From NCBI RefSeq assembly GCF_031127875.1, contig NZ_JARXIA010000002.1, forward strand, positions 186,001 to 250,000: a stretch of 64,000 nucleotides of DNA, given 5' to 3'. The notes beneath the pieces were generated by a model. It was not told the origin of the DNA, ran no database searches, and saw only the letters and a program-made list of their open reading frames with translations. Within the stretch, counting starts at the first letter, position 1. Every line of letters starts with the position of its first letter. This DNA is from Pelagicoccus sp. SDUM812005. GTDB taxonomy: Bacteria > Verrucomicrobiota > Verrucomicrobiia > Opitutales > Opitutaceae. This document shows, in pieces, positions 53,563-62,452 of the stretch. Position numbers and translations under genes: made by a program.

Positions 53563-54486
53563 ATGCTCAGCTACTCAGCCGACGAAACCTACACGCTCGA
53601 AGACCTGCGCCGCTGGAACTTTCCCGGCACCAGCCTAGCTGTATTGGGACAACCAGTACGCCACTCCATCAGCCCGCAGATGCACAACGCCGCCATCGCG
53701 CAGCTCGCCACATCGCAGCCGGAGCTCGCGCAGTGGCGCTACTTCCGCTTCGAGATCCAGCCCGAGCAGCTCCTCGAAGCCCTCCCCATCTTCCACAGCA
53801 AAGGCTTCGCCGGACTCAACCTCACCGTTCCCCACAAGGAAATCGCCTTCCCCGCAGTCGCAAGCATCGACCCAGCCGCCCAGCCCATCGGCGCCGTCAA
53901 TACCCTCAAGCGCCAAGAAACTGGATACGCCGGCTACAACACCGACGGCTACGGCCTCGCCCAAGGCATCAAGATCCAGCTCGACCGCGAAATCGCTGGC
54001 TCCGACTTTATCCTTCTCGGCGCCGGCGGAGCCGCCCGCGCCGCCGCCATCCAAGCCCTCCAGTCCGGCTGCGCCAGCCTGACTATCGTCAACCGAAACC
54101 AAGATCGGCTCCAGCAGCTCATTTCCGAACTCGCTCCCATCGCAAGCGCGGCAAACATCCCCCTGCAGGCCCTCGCCCCCAACGCTATCGATTCCCTCCC
54201 GCAAAACGCTCTCCTAGTCAACGCCACCTCGCTCGGACTCAAGCCAGAGGACCCCACGCCGATACCCGAAAGCAAGATACCGCAAAACGCGACCTGCTTC
54301 GACATGATCTACAACCCGCCCACCACCGCCCTCATGAAGGCGGTCGTCGCTTCCGGCGGCCAAGCCGGCAACGGCCTCGCCATGCTCGTCCATCAAGGAG
54401 CCAAGTCGCTCTCCATCTGGACCGGCGCCGAGGCGCCCGCCGATATCATGCAAGCGGCCGCCAACCAAGCTCTGCAAAGCCACTAG
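53563..54486 (+). CDS. aroE: Shikimate 5-dehydrogenase
   Basis: NADPH-dependent reduction of 3-dehydroshikimate to shikimate. 307 aa, slightly long because of an N-terminal extension (~25 residues). Substrate site SISPQMHN, catalytic Lys in NLTVPHK, NTDGYG with the conserved Asp, dinucleotide motif GAGGAARAA and NATSLGLKPED. Lies between the SirB1-like gene and the prepilin peptidase gene, same strand with short spacers, so likely an operon. The DAHP synthase gene for the first pathway step lies 3 kb away. Confidence 0.95.
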   Translation: MLSYSADETYTLEDLRRWNFPGTSLAVLGQPVRHSISPQMHNAAIAQLATSQPELAQWRYFRFEIQPEQLLEALPIFHSKGFAGLNLTVPHKEIAFPAVASIDPAAQPIGAVNTLKRQETGYAGYNTDGYGLAQGIKIQLDREIAGSDFILLGAGGAARAAAIQALQSGCASLTIVNRNQDRLQQLISELAPIASAANIPLQALAPNAIDSLPQNALLVNATSLGLKPEDPTPIPESKIPQNATCFDMIYNPPTTALMKAVVASGGQAGNGLAMLVHQGAKSLSIWTGAEAPADIMQAAANQALQSH

Positions 54487-54496
54487 CCCGCAAAAG

Positions 54497-55429
54497 ATGG
54501 ATACGCTGCAGTTTATCGAAGGAGAGTTTCCCTGGCTCATGCCCAGTTTCGCATTCGTCATGGGAGCGATCGTCGGCAGCTTCCTAAACGTATGCATTTA
54601 TCGAATACCTGCAGGTAAATCCATCGTAAGCCCAGGGTCCACCTGCGCCTGCGGACAAGCCATCGCATGGTATGACAACATCCCCATCCTCAGCTGGTTC
54701 ATTCTGCGGGGAAAAGCGCGCTGCTGCGGCGGAGCCTACAGCTTTCGCTACCCCTTCGTCGAAGCCCTGACCGGCTTCTTCTTCCTCGCCGCCTGGCTCT
54801 CCCACTCCCCACTGAAGGCGCTCTGCCTCATGCTGTTCTCAGCCATGCTCGTCTGCGCCAGCTTCATCGACTTCGACCACATGGAAATCCCAGACCGATT
54901 TTCCATCGGCCTCGCCGCCATCGGCTTCGGACTTTCCGTATTGGTTCCAGAACTACACGACGTCGCCAGAAGCGAATTCGCATTCGCCAGCGTCAAGGCT
55001 GCCCTGGACTCCGCCATCGGCATCCTCATCGGATCCGCCACCATCCTCTGGATCGCCCTCCTAGCCGAAGCCATACTGCGCAAGGAGGCCATGGGCTTCG
55101 GCGACGTCAAGCTGCTCGGCGGCATCGGCGCCTTCCTCGGCTGGCAAGGAGCCATCTTCTCCATCTTCGGCGGTGCCTTGCTGGGATGCATCGGCCTGCT
55201 GTTTTGGAGCATCGTCAAAAAGTTCCGACCCCAAACGGAAACACCATCCGTCCCGGCCACCCCCAAAACGGAAAGCGAAGACGACGACCAAAGCTTAGAA
55301 CGCCATATACCCTTCGGCCCCATGCTTTCCGGCGGAGCCCTGCTCTACGCCTTCCTGCTTGAAACGGAAGTCCTCCAATACTTCTCCCAGTTCGAAACGC
55401 TCTACCGCGAGATCTCGCAACGCCTCTAA
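54497..55429 (+). CDS. Prepilin peptidase (A24 family, PilD-type)
   Basis: Cleaves and N-methylates type IV prepilins or pseudopilins. A 310-aa membrane protein with the N-terminal methylation domain (GSFLNVCIYRIP, cysteine pairs CAC and CC, YDNIPILSW, FRYPFVE) and the peptidase domain with the aspartates in SFIDFDHMEIPD and GFGDVKLLGG. The loop near residues 245-270 is long and acidic. Starts 10 bp after aroE. No pilin genes occur in the window. Confidence 0.93.
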   Translation: MDTLQFIEGEFPWLMPSFAFVMGAIVGSFLNVCIYRIPAGKSIVSPGSTCACGQAIAWYDNIPILSWFILRGKARCCGGAYSFRYPFVEALTGFFFLAAWLSHSPLKALCLMLFSAMLVCASFIDFDHMEIPDRFSIGLAAIGFGLSVLVPELHDVARSEFAFASVKAALDSAIGILIGSATILWIALLAEAILRKEAMGFGDVKLLGGIGAFLGWQGAIFSIFGGALLGCIGLLFWSIVKKFRPQTETPSVPATPKTESEDDDQSLERHIPFGPMLSGGALLYAFLLETEVLQYFSQFETLYREISQRL

Positions 55430-55497
55430 AAGCCGGCCCTCCGGCAATCTCAGCGACGTCCCCCCCGCTTTCGCATTTGTATCCAAGCTGCGGGCAC

Positions 55498-55527
55498 GAA
55501 AAAACCCGTGGCGATTAAACCACGGGT
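55498..55527 (-). terminator. Intrinsic terminator of the HU gene
   Basis: Stem acccgtgg / ccacgggt with an 8-base loop, followed on the minus strand by six or more T. Confidence 0.85.
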
Positions 55528-55552
55528 CTCATTAAATTCTAAGCGTCGAAGA

Positions 55553-55867
55553 CTAGAGTTGCTCCTTCAAGCCAGCGCCAGCCTTGAACTTAACGTTCTT
55601 GCTAGCCTTGATCTTGAGAGGCTCCTTGGTGAGCGGGTTGATACCGGTGCGAGCGGAACGCTTGCCCACGGAGAACGTGCCGAAACCAACGAGCTGGATT
55701 GCAACAGCGTCCTTGGAATCCTTGTCGCGGAGCTTAACTTCCTTGGCCGCCTTTTTAACAGCAGTCTTGATAGAGGACAACACGGCGCTCAAAGCCTTTT
55801 CAGCTTCAGCCTTGGAGGAGTCTCCTAGATTCTTTTGGATTTCGGCAATAAGTTCAGATTTATTCAT
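55553..55867 (-). CDS. HU-family nucleoid protein
   Basis: A 104-aa HU/IHF-like protein: MNKSELIAEIQKN start, the DNA-binding arm with GFGTFSVGKRSARTGINPLT and the C-terminal KNVKFKAGAGLKE. It is about 14 residues longer than a standard HU because of an inserted loop (LRDKDSKDAVAIQ) before the arm. Has its own terminator and is monocistronic. Base use is less C-biased than its neighbours, as often in highly expressed genes. Confidence 0.95.
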   Translation of the reverse strand: MNKSELIAEIQKNLGDSSKAEAEKALSAVLSSIKTAVKKAAKEVKLRDKDSKDAVAIQLVGFGTFSVGKRSARTGINPLTKEPLKIKASKNVKFKAGAGLKEQL

Positions 55868-55997
55868 ATGCGGAGTATTATTATAGCTATGTTAGGGTAG
55901 AACCAGAGATAGATTCGAGGGATAACTGAATACGGCAAAATTGATCGGTCAAAACAAAACGCGCCGTTTTCGCGATAAATATGGGCCTCCAGCCCCC

Positions 55998-56201
55998 TTA
56001 GTTACTGGGTTCGTGCGTTTCGCCCTCCCTGCCAGCCTTCACCAAACGCAAAAGCTCAGCCAATGCCGCAACCTTCTCGATCCCTCGCTCTTCCGCGATC
56101 TGGCCCGCCCGCTTGATCAATTGAGCCGCCATAACCTGAGCCTGAGCCTCCTCGGCGCCGAGCTGACGCAGCGCCGCCGCCACTTGTTCGACCTCAGTCA
56201 T
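55998..56201 (-). CDS. Small helical hypothetical protein coupled to ygfZ
   Basis: 67 aa (MTEVEQVAAALRQLGAEEAQ...), likely two or three amphipathic helices, no membrane segment. Its ATG lies 8 bp inside the end of ygfZ, so translation is coupled. No known domain. Confidence 0.65.
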   Translation of the reverse strand: MTEVEQVAAALRQLGAEEAQAQVMAAQLIKRAGQIAEERGIEKVAALAELLRLVKAGREGETHEPSN

Positions 56202-57147
56202 CGCTCGCGTCTCCTTCCCTCCGCAAGCTCACTTCCACCTCTCCAGCCCGCAAGCAAGCCCCGTCGAAACCGCTGCTGACGACCGCCAACCCCACGCCTC
56301 CAAACTTCGAATACGCCACCGAGCGCAGCTGCCCCTGCCGCTTGCCGGCATCGTCCAGCAGGTCCACTGGCAACTCCGCCTGGGAAAAAGTAGTGGGATC
56401 CTCGATACCCACAATTCGCAATCCTTTGCGCACCCTGCCCATCGCATGCAAGCGAGCCATCACTTCCTGCCCCAGATAGCAGCCCTTCCGAAACGAAACC
56501 GCGTCGACTTCCAGTCCGAGCTCCTGCGGCAAATCCAGCTCCCCAAACCCACGCCCGATCTGCGGCGTCTTTCCTTCAATCGCCAGCGCCGCGAGCTCAT
56601 CTTCCGACAATGCCTCGGCCCCGAGTTCAGCCAAACACGCATCCACATCTTCAATACGAGCCTCCGCCCCTCCCTTCCCTTCTAGAAAGAGTATTTCCAA
56701 GACGGGCTCCGCGCCACGGCGTCCCCAAAACGCAACCACAGGGCCCTGCCCTTCGCAAAAGGCGCCTTCGCTCGGAAGCTCGATCCCCAGCGCCGCGCAG
56801 GCCCGGGCCTGTGCCGCTTCGCCCCATACGCTGATTCCGCGCGGACCTTCGCTCGCCGCCTCCAGCTCCGCGTCCTCCATGATGAGGTAGGCATCGAGCC
56901 GCTCGTGGATCGCAGCGGTTCCGCAAAAATAGCTCAGCAGGACGAACTGGTCCTCCCCGCGGCGCAGGACGAAGCTGTCCGCTACGATCTTCCCCTTGCG
57001 GTTGAGCCAAAGCCCGTAAACCACCTGGTCCACCGTCATGGCGGACAGATCGTTGGAAAACTGCCCCTGCAAAAACTCCTGGGCATCCGGTCCGCAAACG
57101 CTCAACTGCGCCCCGGCTTGGTACTTGAAATAACGTGATCTAGGCAT
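56194..57147 (-). CDS. ygfZ: YgfZ/GcvT-like folate-binding Fe-S maintenance protein
   Basis: A folate-dependent protein that supports assembly or repair of some Fe-S enzymes. 317 aa from the ATG at 57147 (MPRSRYFKYQAG). It contains LSVCGPDAQEFLQGQFSNDL at the N-terminus and the diagnostic motif KGCYLGQEVMARLH. The upstream frame to 57237 adds a non-conserved stretch. First of a two-gene operon with the small helical protein. Confidence 0.92.
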   Translation of the reverse strand: MPRSRYFKYQAGAQLSVCGPDAQEFLQGQFSNDLSAMTVDQVVYGLWLNRKGKIVADSFVLRRGEDQFVLLSYFCGTAAIHERLDAYLIMEDAELEAASEGPRGISVWGEAAQARACAALGIELPSEGAFCEGQGPVVAFWGRRGAEPVLEILFLEGKGGAEARIEDVDACLAELGAEALSEDELAALAIEGKTPQIGRGFGELDLPQELGLEVDAVSFRKGCYLGQEVMARLHAMGRVRKGLRIVGIEDPTTFSQAELPVDLLDDAGKRQGQLRSVAYSKFGGVGLAVVSSGFDGACLRAGEVEVSLRREGDASDD

Positions 57148-57284
57148 GGGAAAAACAGGCTGCGCGATTCCGCAAACGCCTGCGAATTTATATTTGACAG
57201 AGGTAAAAAATGCTCCATCAAGTCGCCGCAACAACAAACACTTTCTCGCCTAGCGAGAATTTTGGGGTAACTAAGAAAACGAGT

Positions 57285-57319
57285 GGCGGATCGCTTAGGG
57301 GTAGGCGATCCGCCTTTTT
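57285..57319 (+). terminator. Intrinsic terminator in the leader of the DAHP synthase gene
   Basis: Perfect 10-bp stem ggcggatcgc / gcgatccgcc, loop of 10, then five T. It lies upstream of the DAHP synthase start on the same strand, with a TTGACA-like box near 57195. Possible attenuator or the end of a short RNA; see findings. Confidence 0.75.
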
Positions 57320-57403
57320 CTTGCCCAAATTCCACCCCCTTTCCTGCAGAATTAGGGGAATTCCATTTGAAATTTGCTGCCAGCTTCACCAATAACGCCT
57401 CCA

Positions 57404-58465
57404 GTGAAGAACACCTCCGACATAAACGTCACTCGCACCGACGCTCTCCCAACCCCTCGTCAGCTCATCTCAGAGTACGACAAGACGGAAGCGCAAGCGG
57501 AGTTCATTTCAAAGTCGCGCGACGAGATCCACGAGATCATCTTCGGCGGCGACAAGCGCCTTCTCGTCGTGATCGGACCCTGCTCCATCCACGACACCGA
57601 AGCCGGCCTCGAATACGCCAAACGCCTCGCCGCCCTGAGCGAAAAGGTCAAGGACCGCATCTGCCTCGTCATGCGCGTCTACTTCGAGAAGCCCCGCACC
57701 TCCCTCGGCTGGAAGGGCCTCATCATGGACCCCGACCTCGACGGAAGCGAAAACATCAAGAAAGGCCTGCGCGTCGCCCGCGAGTTCCTACGCAAAGTCA
57801 TCGACCTCGGCCTCCCCACCTCCACCGAGCTCCTGGACCCCATCACCCCGCAGTACATCGCGGACCTCGTGTCCTGGGCCGCCATCGGAGCCCGCACCAC
57901 CGAGTCCCAGACGCACCGCCAGATGGCCTCCGGCCTCTCCATGCCCCTCGGATTCAAGAACGGCATGGACGGCACCGTTGGCGTCGCCGTCAACGCCATC
58001 AAGGCCGCCAGCGGCTCCCAAACCTTCCTCGGCATCAACACCGACGGCCAAGCATCCGCCGTCACCACCAAGGGCAACCCCAACTGCCACGTCGTCCTGC
58101 GCGGCGGCAGCGGCGGCCCCAACTACGACTCCCAAAGCGTCGCCCAGTGCGAAGCCGACCTCAAGAAAGCCGGCCTGCTTCCCGCCATCATGGTCGACTG
58201 CAGCCACGGCAACAGCAACAAGGACCACAACCGCCAGCCCATCGTGCTCGACGACATCATGGAGCAGATCACCGCTGGCAACGACTCCATCATCGGCGTC
58301 ATGGTCGAAAGCAACCTGCACGCCGGAAACCAAAAGTTCCCCGCGCCCAAGGAAGAGCTCGCCTACGGCGTGTCCATTACCGACGCCTGCATCGACTGGG
58401 AAACCACCGAAGCCGCCATCCTCTCCGCCTACGAGAAGATGGGAGCCCGCTTCGCATCCGCCTAA
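57404..58465 (+). CDS. Class I 3-deoxy-7-phosphoheptulonate (DAHP) synthase
   Basis: First step of the shikimate pathway: condenses phosphoenolpyruvate and erythrose 4-phosphate. About 353 aa with the class I (AroF/G/H) motifs VVIGPCSIHD, KPRTSLGWKG, NTDGQAS, GGSGGPNYD and DCSHGNSNKDH. GTG at 57404 gives the typical N-terminus VKNTSDINVTRTD; a TTG at 57374 would add ten residues. Which aromatic amino acid feeds back is not visible. The upstream terminator suggests control by premature termination. Confidence 0.95.
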   Translation: MKNTSDINVTRTDALPTPRQLISEYDKTEAQAEFISKSRDEIHEIIFGGDKRLLVVIGPCSIHDTEAGLEYAKRLAALSEKVKDRICLVMRVYFEKPRTSLGWKGLIMDPDLDGSENIKKGLRVAREFLRKVIDLGLPTSTELLDPITPQYIADLVSWAAIGARTTESQTHRQMASGLSMPLGFKNGMDGTVGVAVNAIKAASGSQTFLGINTDGQASAVTTKGNPNCHVVLRGGSGGPNYDSQSVAQCEADLKKAGLLPAIMVDCSHGNSNKDHNRQPIVLDDIMEQITAGNDSIIGVMVESNLHAGNQKFPAPKEELAYGVSITDACIDWETTEAAILSAYEKMGARFASA

Positions 58466-58546
58466 GGTCAGGTCCGAGCGCCCGGCGCGCCGTCTTGGTA
58501 CGCCATGCTTAAGGTCGCTTGAAGCCCAGCTAATCTCCCCCAACAG

Positions 58547-58578
58547 GCCGCGCTATTTATTAGCGCGGCTTGTTCTTT
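58547..58578 (+). terminator. Intrinsic terminator after DAHP synthase
   Basis: Perfect 9-bp stem gccgcgcta / tagcgcggc, pentaloop tttat, then a T-rich stretch. Confidence 0.75.
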
Positions 58579-58620
58579 TGATTCGCCTTCATTACGAGCC
58601 CGCCTAGCTTCGAGCTCGCT

Positions 58621-59601
58621 ATGAAAAACCCAGTACACGTGGCAGTCACCGGCGCCGCCGGCCAAATAGGATACTCCCTCCTCGTACGCATCGCGTCAGG
58701 ACAACTGCTCGGGCCGGATCAGCCGGTCGTGCTACGGCTCATCGAAATCGAGCCTGCCATGAAAGCCCTCGAAGGCGTCGTCATGGAACTGCAAGACTGC
58801 GCCTTCCCCCTCCTCAAAGGCATCGTCCCCACCTGCGACCTCAACGAAGGCTTCGACAGCGCCAGCTGGGCTCTCCTCGTCGGCTCCGTCCCCCGCAAGG
58901 CCGGCATGGAACGCAAGGACCTGCTCGGCATCAACGGCAAGATCTTCACCTCCCAAGGCAAGGCCATCCAGGAAAACGCCGCCTCCGACATCCGCACCCT
59001 CGTCGTCGGCAACCCCTGCAATACCAACTGCCTCATCGCCATGAACAACGCGCCGGACGTCCCCAAGGATCGCTGGTTCGCCATGACCAAGCTCGACGAA
59101 AACCGAGCCAAGACCCAGCTCGCCCTCAAGGCCGGCGTCGACATCGCCGAAGTCAAGAACCTCGCCATCTGGGGCAACCACTCCTCCACCATGTATCCAA
59201 ACTACTTTGACGCCACCATCGGCGGCAAGGCAGCCACCGACGTCATCACCGACGAAGCCTGGTACAAGGACGACTTCATCCCCACCGTGCAGCAGCGCGG
59301 GGCCGCCATCATCAAGGCCCGCGGACTCTCCTCCGCCGCTTCCGCCGCCAACGCCGCCATCGACACCGTCGCCAACATCATCAAGCCCACCGCTTCGGAC
59401 GACGTGTTCAGCGTCGGCATCTGCTCCGACGGCCAATACGGCATCGAGCCCGGCCTCATCTACTCCTACCCGATCAAGAGCGACGGCTCCAAGCTCTCCG
59501 TGGTCGAAGGCCTCGAGATCAACGAGTTCAGCCAACAGAAGATCAAGGAAACCGAAGCCGAACTGCTCGAAGAAAAGAAGATGGTCTCCGACCTCCTCTA
59601 A
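58621..59601 (+). CDS. mdh: Malate dehydrogenase (326 aa, type 2/cytosolic-like)
   Basis: NAD-dependent interconversion of malate and oxaloacetate. N-terminal [37 protein letters not shown], and the catalytic segment [15 protein letters not shown] with the His in [12 protein letters not shown]. Belongs to the ~327-aa group of MDH found in many bacteria and plant/animal cytosol. Followed by a strong terminator. Confidence 0.96.
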   Translation: MKNPVHVAVTGAAGQIGYSLLVRIASGQLLGPDQPVVLRLIEIEPAMKALEGVVMELQDCAFPLLKGIVPTCDLNEGFDSASWALLVGSVPRKAGMERKDLLGINGKIFTSQGKAIQENAASDIRTLVVGNPCNTNCLIAMNNAPDVPKDRWFAMTKLDENRAKTQLALKAGVDIAEVKNLAIWGNHSSTMYPNYFDATIGGKAATDVITDEAWYKDDFIPTVQQRGAAIIKARGLSSAASAANAAIDTVANIIKPTASDDVFSVGICSDGQYGIEPGLIYSYPIKSDGSKLSVVEGLEINEFSQQKIKETEAELLEEKKMVSDLL

Positions 59602-59630
59602 GCTCCGGCCCAACCACATTCTCCCCCAAA

Positions 59631-59661
59631 CGCCAGCCGCCTCCGCGACTGGCGTTTTTTT
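59631..59661 (+). terminator. Intrinsic terminator after mdh
   Basis: Stem cgccag / ctggcg (extended by one A-T pair) with a 12-base loop, followed by seven T. Confidence 0.85.
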
Positions 59662-59666
59662 CGTCC

Positions 59667-59725
59667 CACCCCCAACCCCAGCTCCCAAACACCCAGCACC
59701 CAAAACCTAGAACCCAGAAACTCCA
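59667..59725 (+). promoter_or_regulatory. A/C-rich repeat tract upstream of the GH127 gene
   Basis: Words of the type acccagcacccaaaacc and tagaacccagaaactcc, like the leaders of the ABC cluster genes at 26843 and 28465, but about 130 bp before the next start rather than directly adjacent. Confidence 0.4.
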
Positions 59726-59851
59726 CTTAACGTTTAAGCCCCCCAGCCAAGCCTCCGACTGGCAAAGCCCCGCCACCTGCCCTAGCGTCCGCTTCCAAAA
59801 GAGCCCCGCCAAGCAGCGCTCGCAGCCAAGCAAACCGCCAACGCCAGTCCT

Positions 59852-62206
59852 ATGCGAAACCTTGCCATCGCCATTACGTTCCTCGCCGTTCACGCCTCGC
59901 TCCCCTCCGCCGAGCTCTTCCATCCCAGCGCCGTCACCATCGAGGCCGGCCCCTTCCGCCAATCCATCGAGACCAACGTCGACTACGTGCTCGCCCACGA
60001 TCCCGACCGCCTGCTCGCACCCTTCCACATCGCCGCCGGCCTCGAACCCAAAGCTCCCCAATATGGAAACTGGGAATCCTCCGGTCTCGACGGCCACTCC
60101 GCCGGACACTTTCTCTCCACCTACGCCACCCTCTCCCTGCAAAGCGACAACCCACTCCTGCTCGAACGCCTCCACTACATGCTCGGCGAACTCGAGCGCT
60201 GCCAAGACGCCCACGGCACCGGCTACCTCGGCGGCGTGCCCAACTCCCAAAGCTTCATCGCCCAGCTCGAGGCCGGCCAGATCAAAGCCGACCGCTTCTC
60301 TCTCAACGGAGCCTGGGTCCCCTGGTACAACCTCCACAAAACCTACGCCGGACTCAAGGACGCCTGGCTCGTCACCGGCAGCGAACAAGCACGCGACCTC
60401 CTCGTAAAGCTCGCCGACTGGACTTACGCGGTCACCTCCAAGCTCACCGAAGCGCAGCTCCAGCAAATGCTCTTCGCCGAGCACGGCGGCATGAATGAGA
60501 TCTTCGCAGAGATGTATCAAAAACTTGGCGACAAACGCTACCTCGAGCTCGCCTACCGCTTCACCCACCGCGAACTGCTCGATCCCCTCCTCGCCGGCGA
60601 AGACAAGCTCACCGGCTTCCACGCCAACACCCAAATCCCCAAGGTCATCGGCTTCCAGCGCACCGCCCTCGCAGCCCACGACGAGGAACTGCACCAAGCC
60701 GCCAGCTTCTTCTGGGACACCGTCGTCAACCACCGCTCCGTTTCCATCGGCGGTAACTCCGTGCGGGAACACTTCCATCCCGCCGACGACTTTCGCATCA
60801 TGCTCGAATCCCGCGAAGGCCCCGAAACCTGCAACACCCACAACATGCTCCGCCTCACGACCCTGCTCTACCAGGCTGAGCCCTCCGCCTCCCTCGTAGA
60901 CTACTACGAACGCGCCCTCTACAACCACATCCTCTCCGCCCAGCACCCACAAACCGGCGGCCTCGTCTACTTCACCCCCATGCGTCCCCGTCACTACCGC
61001 GTCTACTCCGTTCCGGAAAACGCCTTCTGGTGCTGCGTGGGTTCCGGCATCGAAAACCCAGGTCGGTATTCGGAGTTCGTATACGCCAAGCAGGACGACA
61101 CCCTCTACCTCAACCTCTTCCTCGCCAGCTCGCTCGACTGGCAAGAGCAAGGCCTCCAGCTCAGCCAAACCACCACCTTTCCCCAATCCCCTTCCACCTT
61201 AATAACCATCCACGCCGCCCCCGCCCAAAAGAAGCTCGCCCTAAAAATCCGCCGCCCGGCTTGGACCACCGACGCCTTCCAAATCACCCTCAACGGAAAA
61301 GCGATCCCCGTTTCCGCAGACGATTCCGGATACGCCAGCATCGCCCGACAATGGGAAGCGGGCGACACCCTCCGTATCAACCTCCCCATGCAAATCCGCG
61401 CCGAGCAACTCCCCGACGGATCCCCCTTCTTCTCCTTTCTCTACGGCCCCATAGTGCTCGCCCAAAGAGTGTCCGAAGGCGAAACGCCCGGCCTCTTCGC
61501 CGGCGACGGCCGCATGGAACACATCGCCCCCGGCGCCTACCTCCCGCTCGACCAAGCCCCCATGCTCATCGGCGACTCCCACGAACTCGCCTCCCGAGCC
61601 AAATTCGTAACCGGTCAGCCACTACACTTCCAGCTAAGCGGCGACATCCGCCCCGCCCCCGACCGCCCCATCCTCCTGGAGCCCTTCCACCAAATCCACG
61701 AAACCCGCTACACCACCTACTGGCAAAGCGTCGACGCCTCGAGCTACGCCCGCATCCAGGACGAACTCGCCCGAAAGGAATCAATCCAGCTCGCCCTCGC
61801 TGCCCGCACCCTCGACAGCATCGCCCCCGGCGAACAACAATCCGAAGTCGAGCACGACTACCGCGGAGAAGACGCCCGCAGCGGCGCTCAACTTGGTCAA
61901 CGCTACCGCGAAACGTCCCAATGGTTTGAATACACGATGAGAGAGCCCGGCGACGCTCCCCTCGAGATCGCCCTTAAGTATCTCGGCAGCGAATGGGGCA
62001 AAGCCTGCAGCATCCAAGTAAACGGCACCAAAATCGGCGCTCTCGAGCTCTCCGCCCAGCACCCCGACAGCTTCGACGAGATCGCCTTCCCCATCCCCGC
62101 CGAACTGATAGCTCCCGGCAAGCCACTCACCGTACGCATCCAAACCATAGACCAACGCCCGAGCCCTATGGTATTCGGCATTTCCCTACGCCGTCAAAAA
62201 AGGTAG
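59852..62206 (+). CDS. GH127 (DUF1680) beta-L-arabinofuranosidase-like enzyme, exported
   Basis: A 784-aa protein with signal peptide (IAITFLAVHASLPSA). GH127 features: FHIAAGLEPKAPQYGNWESS, VPWYNLHKTYAGLKDAW, and the Glu/Cys zinc-cluster and nucleophile regions REGPETCNTHNMLRLT and FWCCVGSGIENPGRYSE. GH127 enzymes hydrolyse beta-L-arabinofuranosides with cysteine as the nucleophile. Length fits (family ~600-800 aa). Likely part of plant or algal polysaccharide use. The C-terminus has an extra beta-sandwich (~640-784). Confidence 0.92.
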   Translation: MRNLAIAITFLAVHASLPSAELFHPSAVTIEAGPFRQSIETNVDYVLAHDPDRLLAPFHIAAGLEPKAPQYGNWESSGLDGHSAGHFLSTYATLSLQSDNPLLLERLHYMLGELERCQDAHGTGYLGGVPNSQSFIAQLEAGQIKADRFSLNGAWVPWYNLHKTYAGLKDAWLVTGSEQARDLLVKLADWTYAVTSKLTEAQLQQMLFAEHGGMNEIFAEMYQKLGDKRYLELAYRFTHRELLDPLLAGEDKLTGFHANTQIPKVIGFQRTALAAHDEELHQAASFFWDTVVNHRSVSIGGNSVREHFHPADDFRIMLESREGPETCNTHNMLRLTTLLYQAEPSASLVDYYERALYNHILSAQHPQTGGLVYFTPMRPRHYRVYSVPENAFWCCVGSGIENPGRYSEFVYAKQDDTLYLNLFLASSLDWQEQGLQLSQTTTFPQSPSTLITIHAAPAQKKLALKIRRPAWTTDAFQITLNGKAIPVSADDSGYASIARQWEAGDTLRINLPMQIRAEQLPDGSPFFSFLYGPIVLAQRVSEGETPGLFAGDGRMEHIAPGAYLPLDQAPMLIGDSHELASRAKFVTGQPLHFQLSGDIRPAPDRPILLEPFHQIHETRYTTYWQSVDASSYARIQDELARKESIQLALAARTLDSIAPGEQQSEVEHDYRGEDARSGAQLGQRYRETSQWFEYTMREPGDAPLEIALKYLGSEWGKACSIQVNGTKIGALELSAQHPDSFDEIAFPIPAELIAPGKPLTVRIQTIDQRPSPMVFGISLRRQKR

Positions 62207-62246
62207 GACGTGACCGCCGGGCAAGCCGCATTGCAAGATCATCCCC
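62204..62246. repeat. Intergenic copy 1 related to the uvrA element
   Basis: ggtaggacgtgaccgccggg then caagccgcattgcaagatcatc; the first half matches uvrA copy A and the end differs. It begins at the stop codon of the GH127 gene and is part of a unit repeated 100 bp further on, which also includes cgttccacc about 15 bp downstream. Confidence 0.75.
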
Positions 62247-62303
62247 GCCAGCGTTCCACCTCCCCAAAAACACGATCCACAACCTCCCCCTACGCCTCCC
62301 CAA

Positions 62304-62346
62304 AAGGTAGGGCGTGACCGCCGGGCACGCCGCATTGCAAGATCAT
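62304..62346. repeat. Intergenic copy 2 related to the uvrA element
   Basis: ggtagggcgtgaccgccggg then cacgccgcattgcaagatcatc; 41 of 43 bases identical to copy 1 and about 70% to uvrA copy A. The arms gcgtg and cacgc around accgccggg form a hairpin. Confidence 0.75.
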
Positions 62347-62452
62347 CTCCGCGAGCGTTCCACCGCCCCAAACCCAACAATCCCAAACCCTCCGCGAAAT
62401 CCCCTTCGCGCCCTCCCCAAAGGAAGGCGCACCCTGCGAGCAAACGTCCCCG

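Noticed and set aside
57210-57284. Leader peptide for DAHP synthase attenuation
   Set aside because: The short frame starting at 57210 has no run of Trp, Phe or Tyr and continues through the terminator, so it is not a classical leader peptide.
59543-61186. A 547-codon minus-strand frame opposite mdh and the GH127 gene
   Set aside because: Gly/Val/Glu-rich low-complexity text spanning two real genes on the other strand; no domain, no separate promoter.
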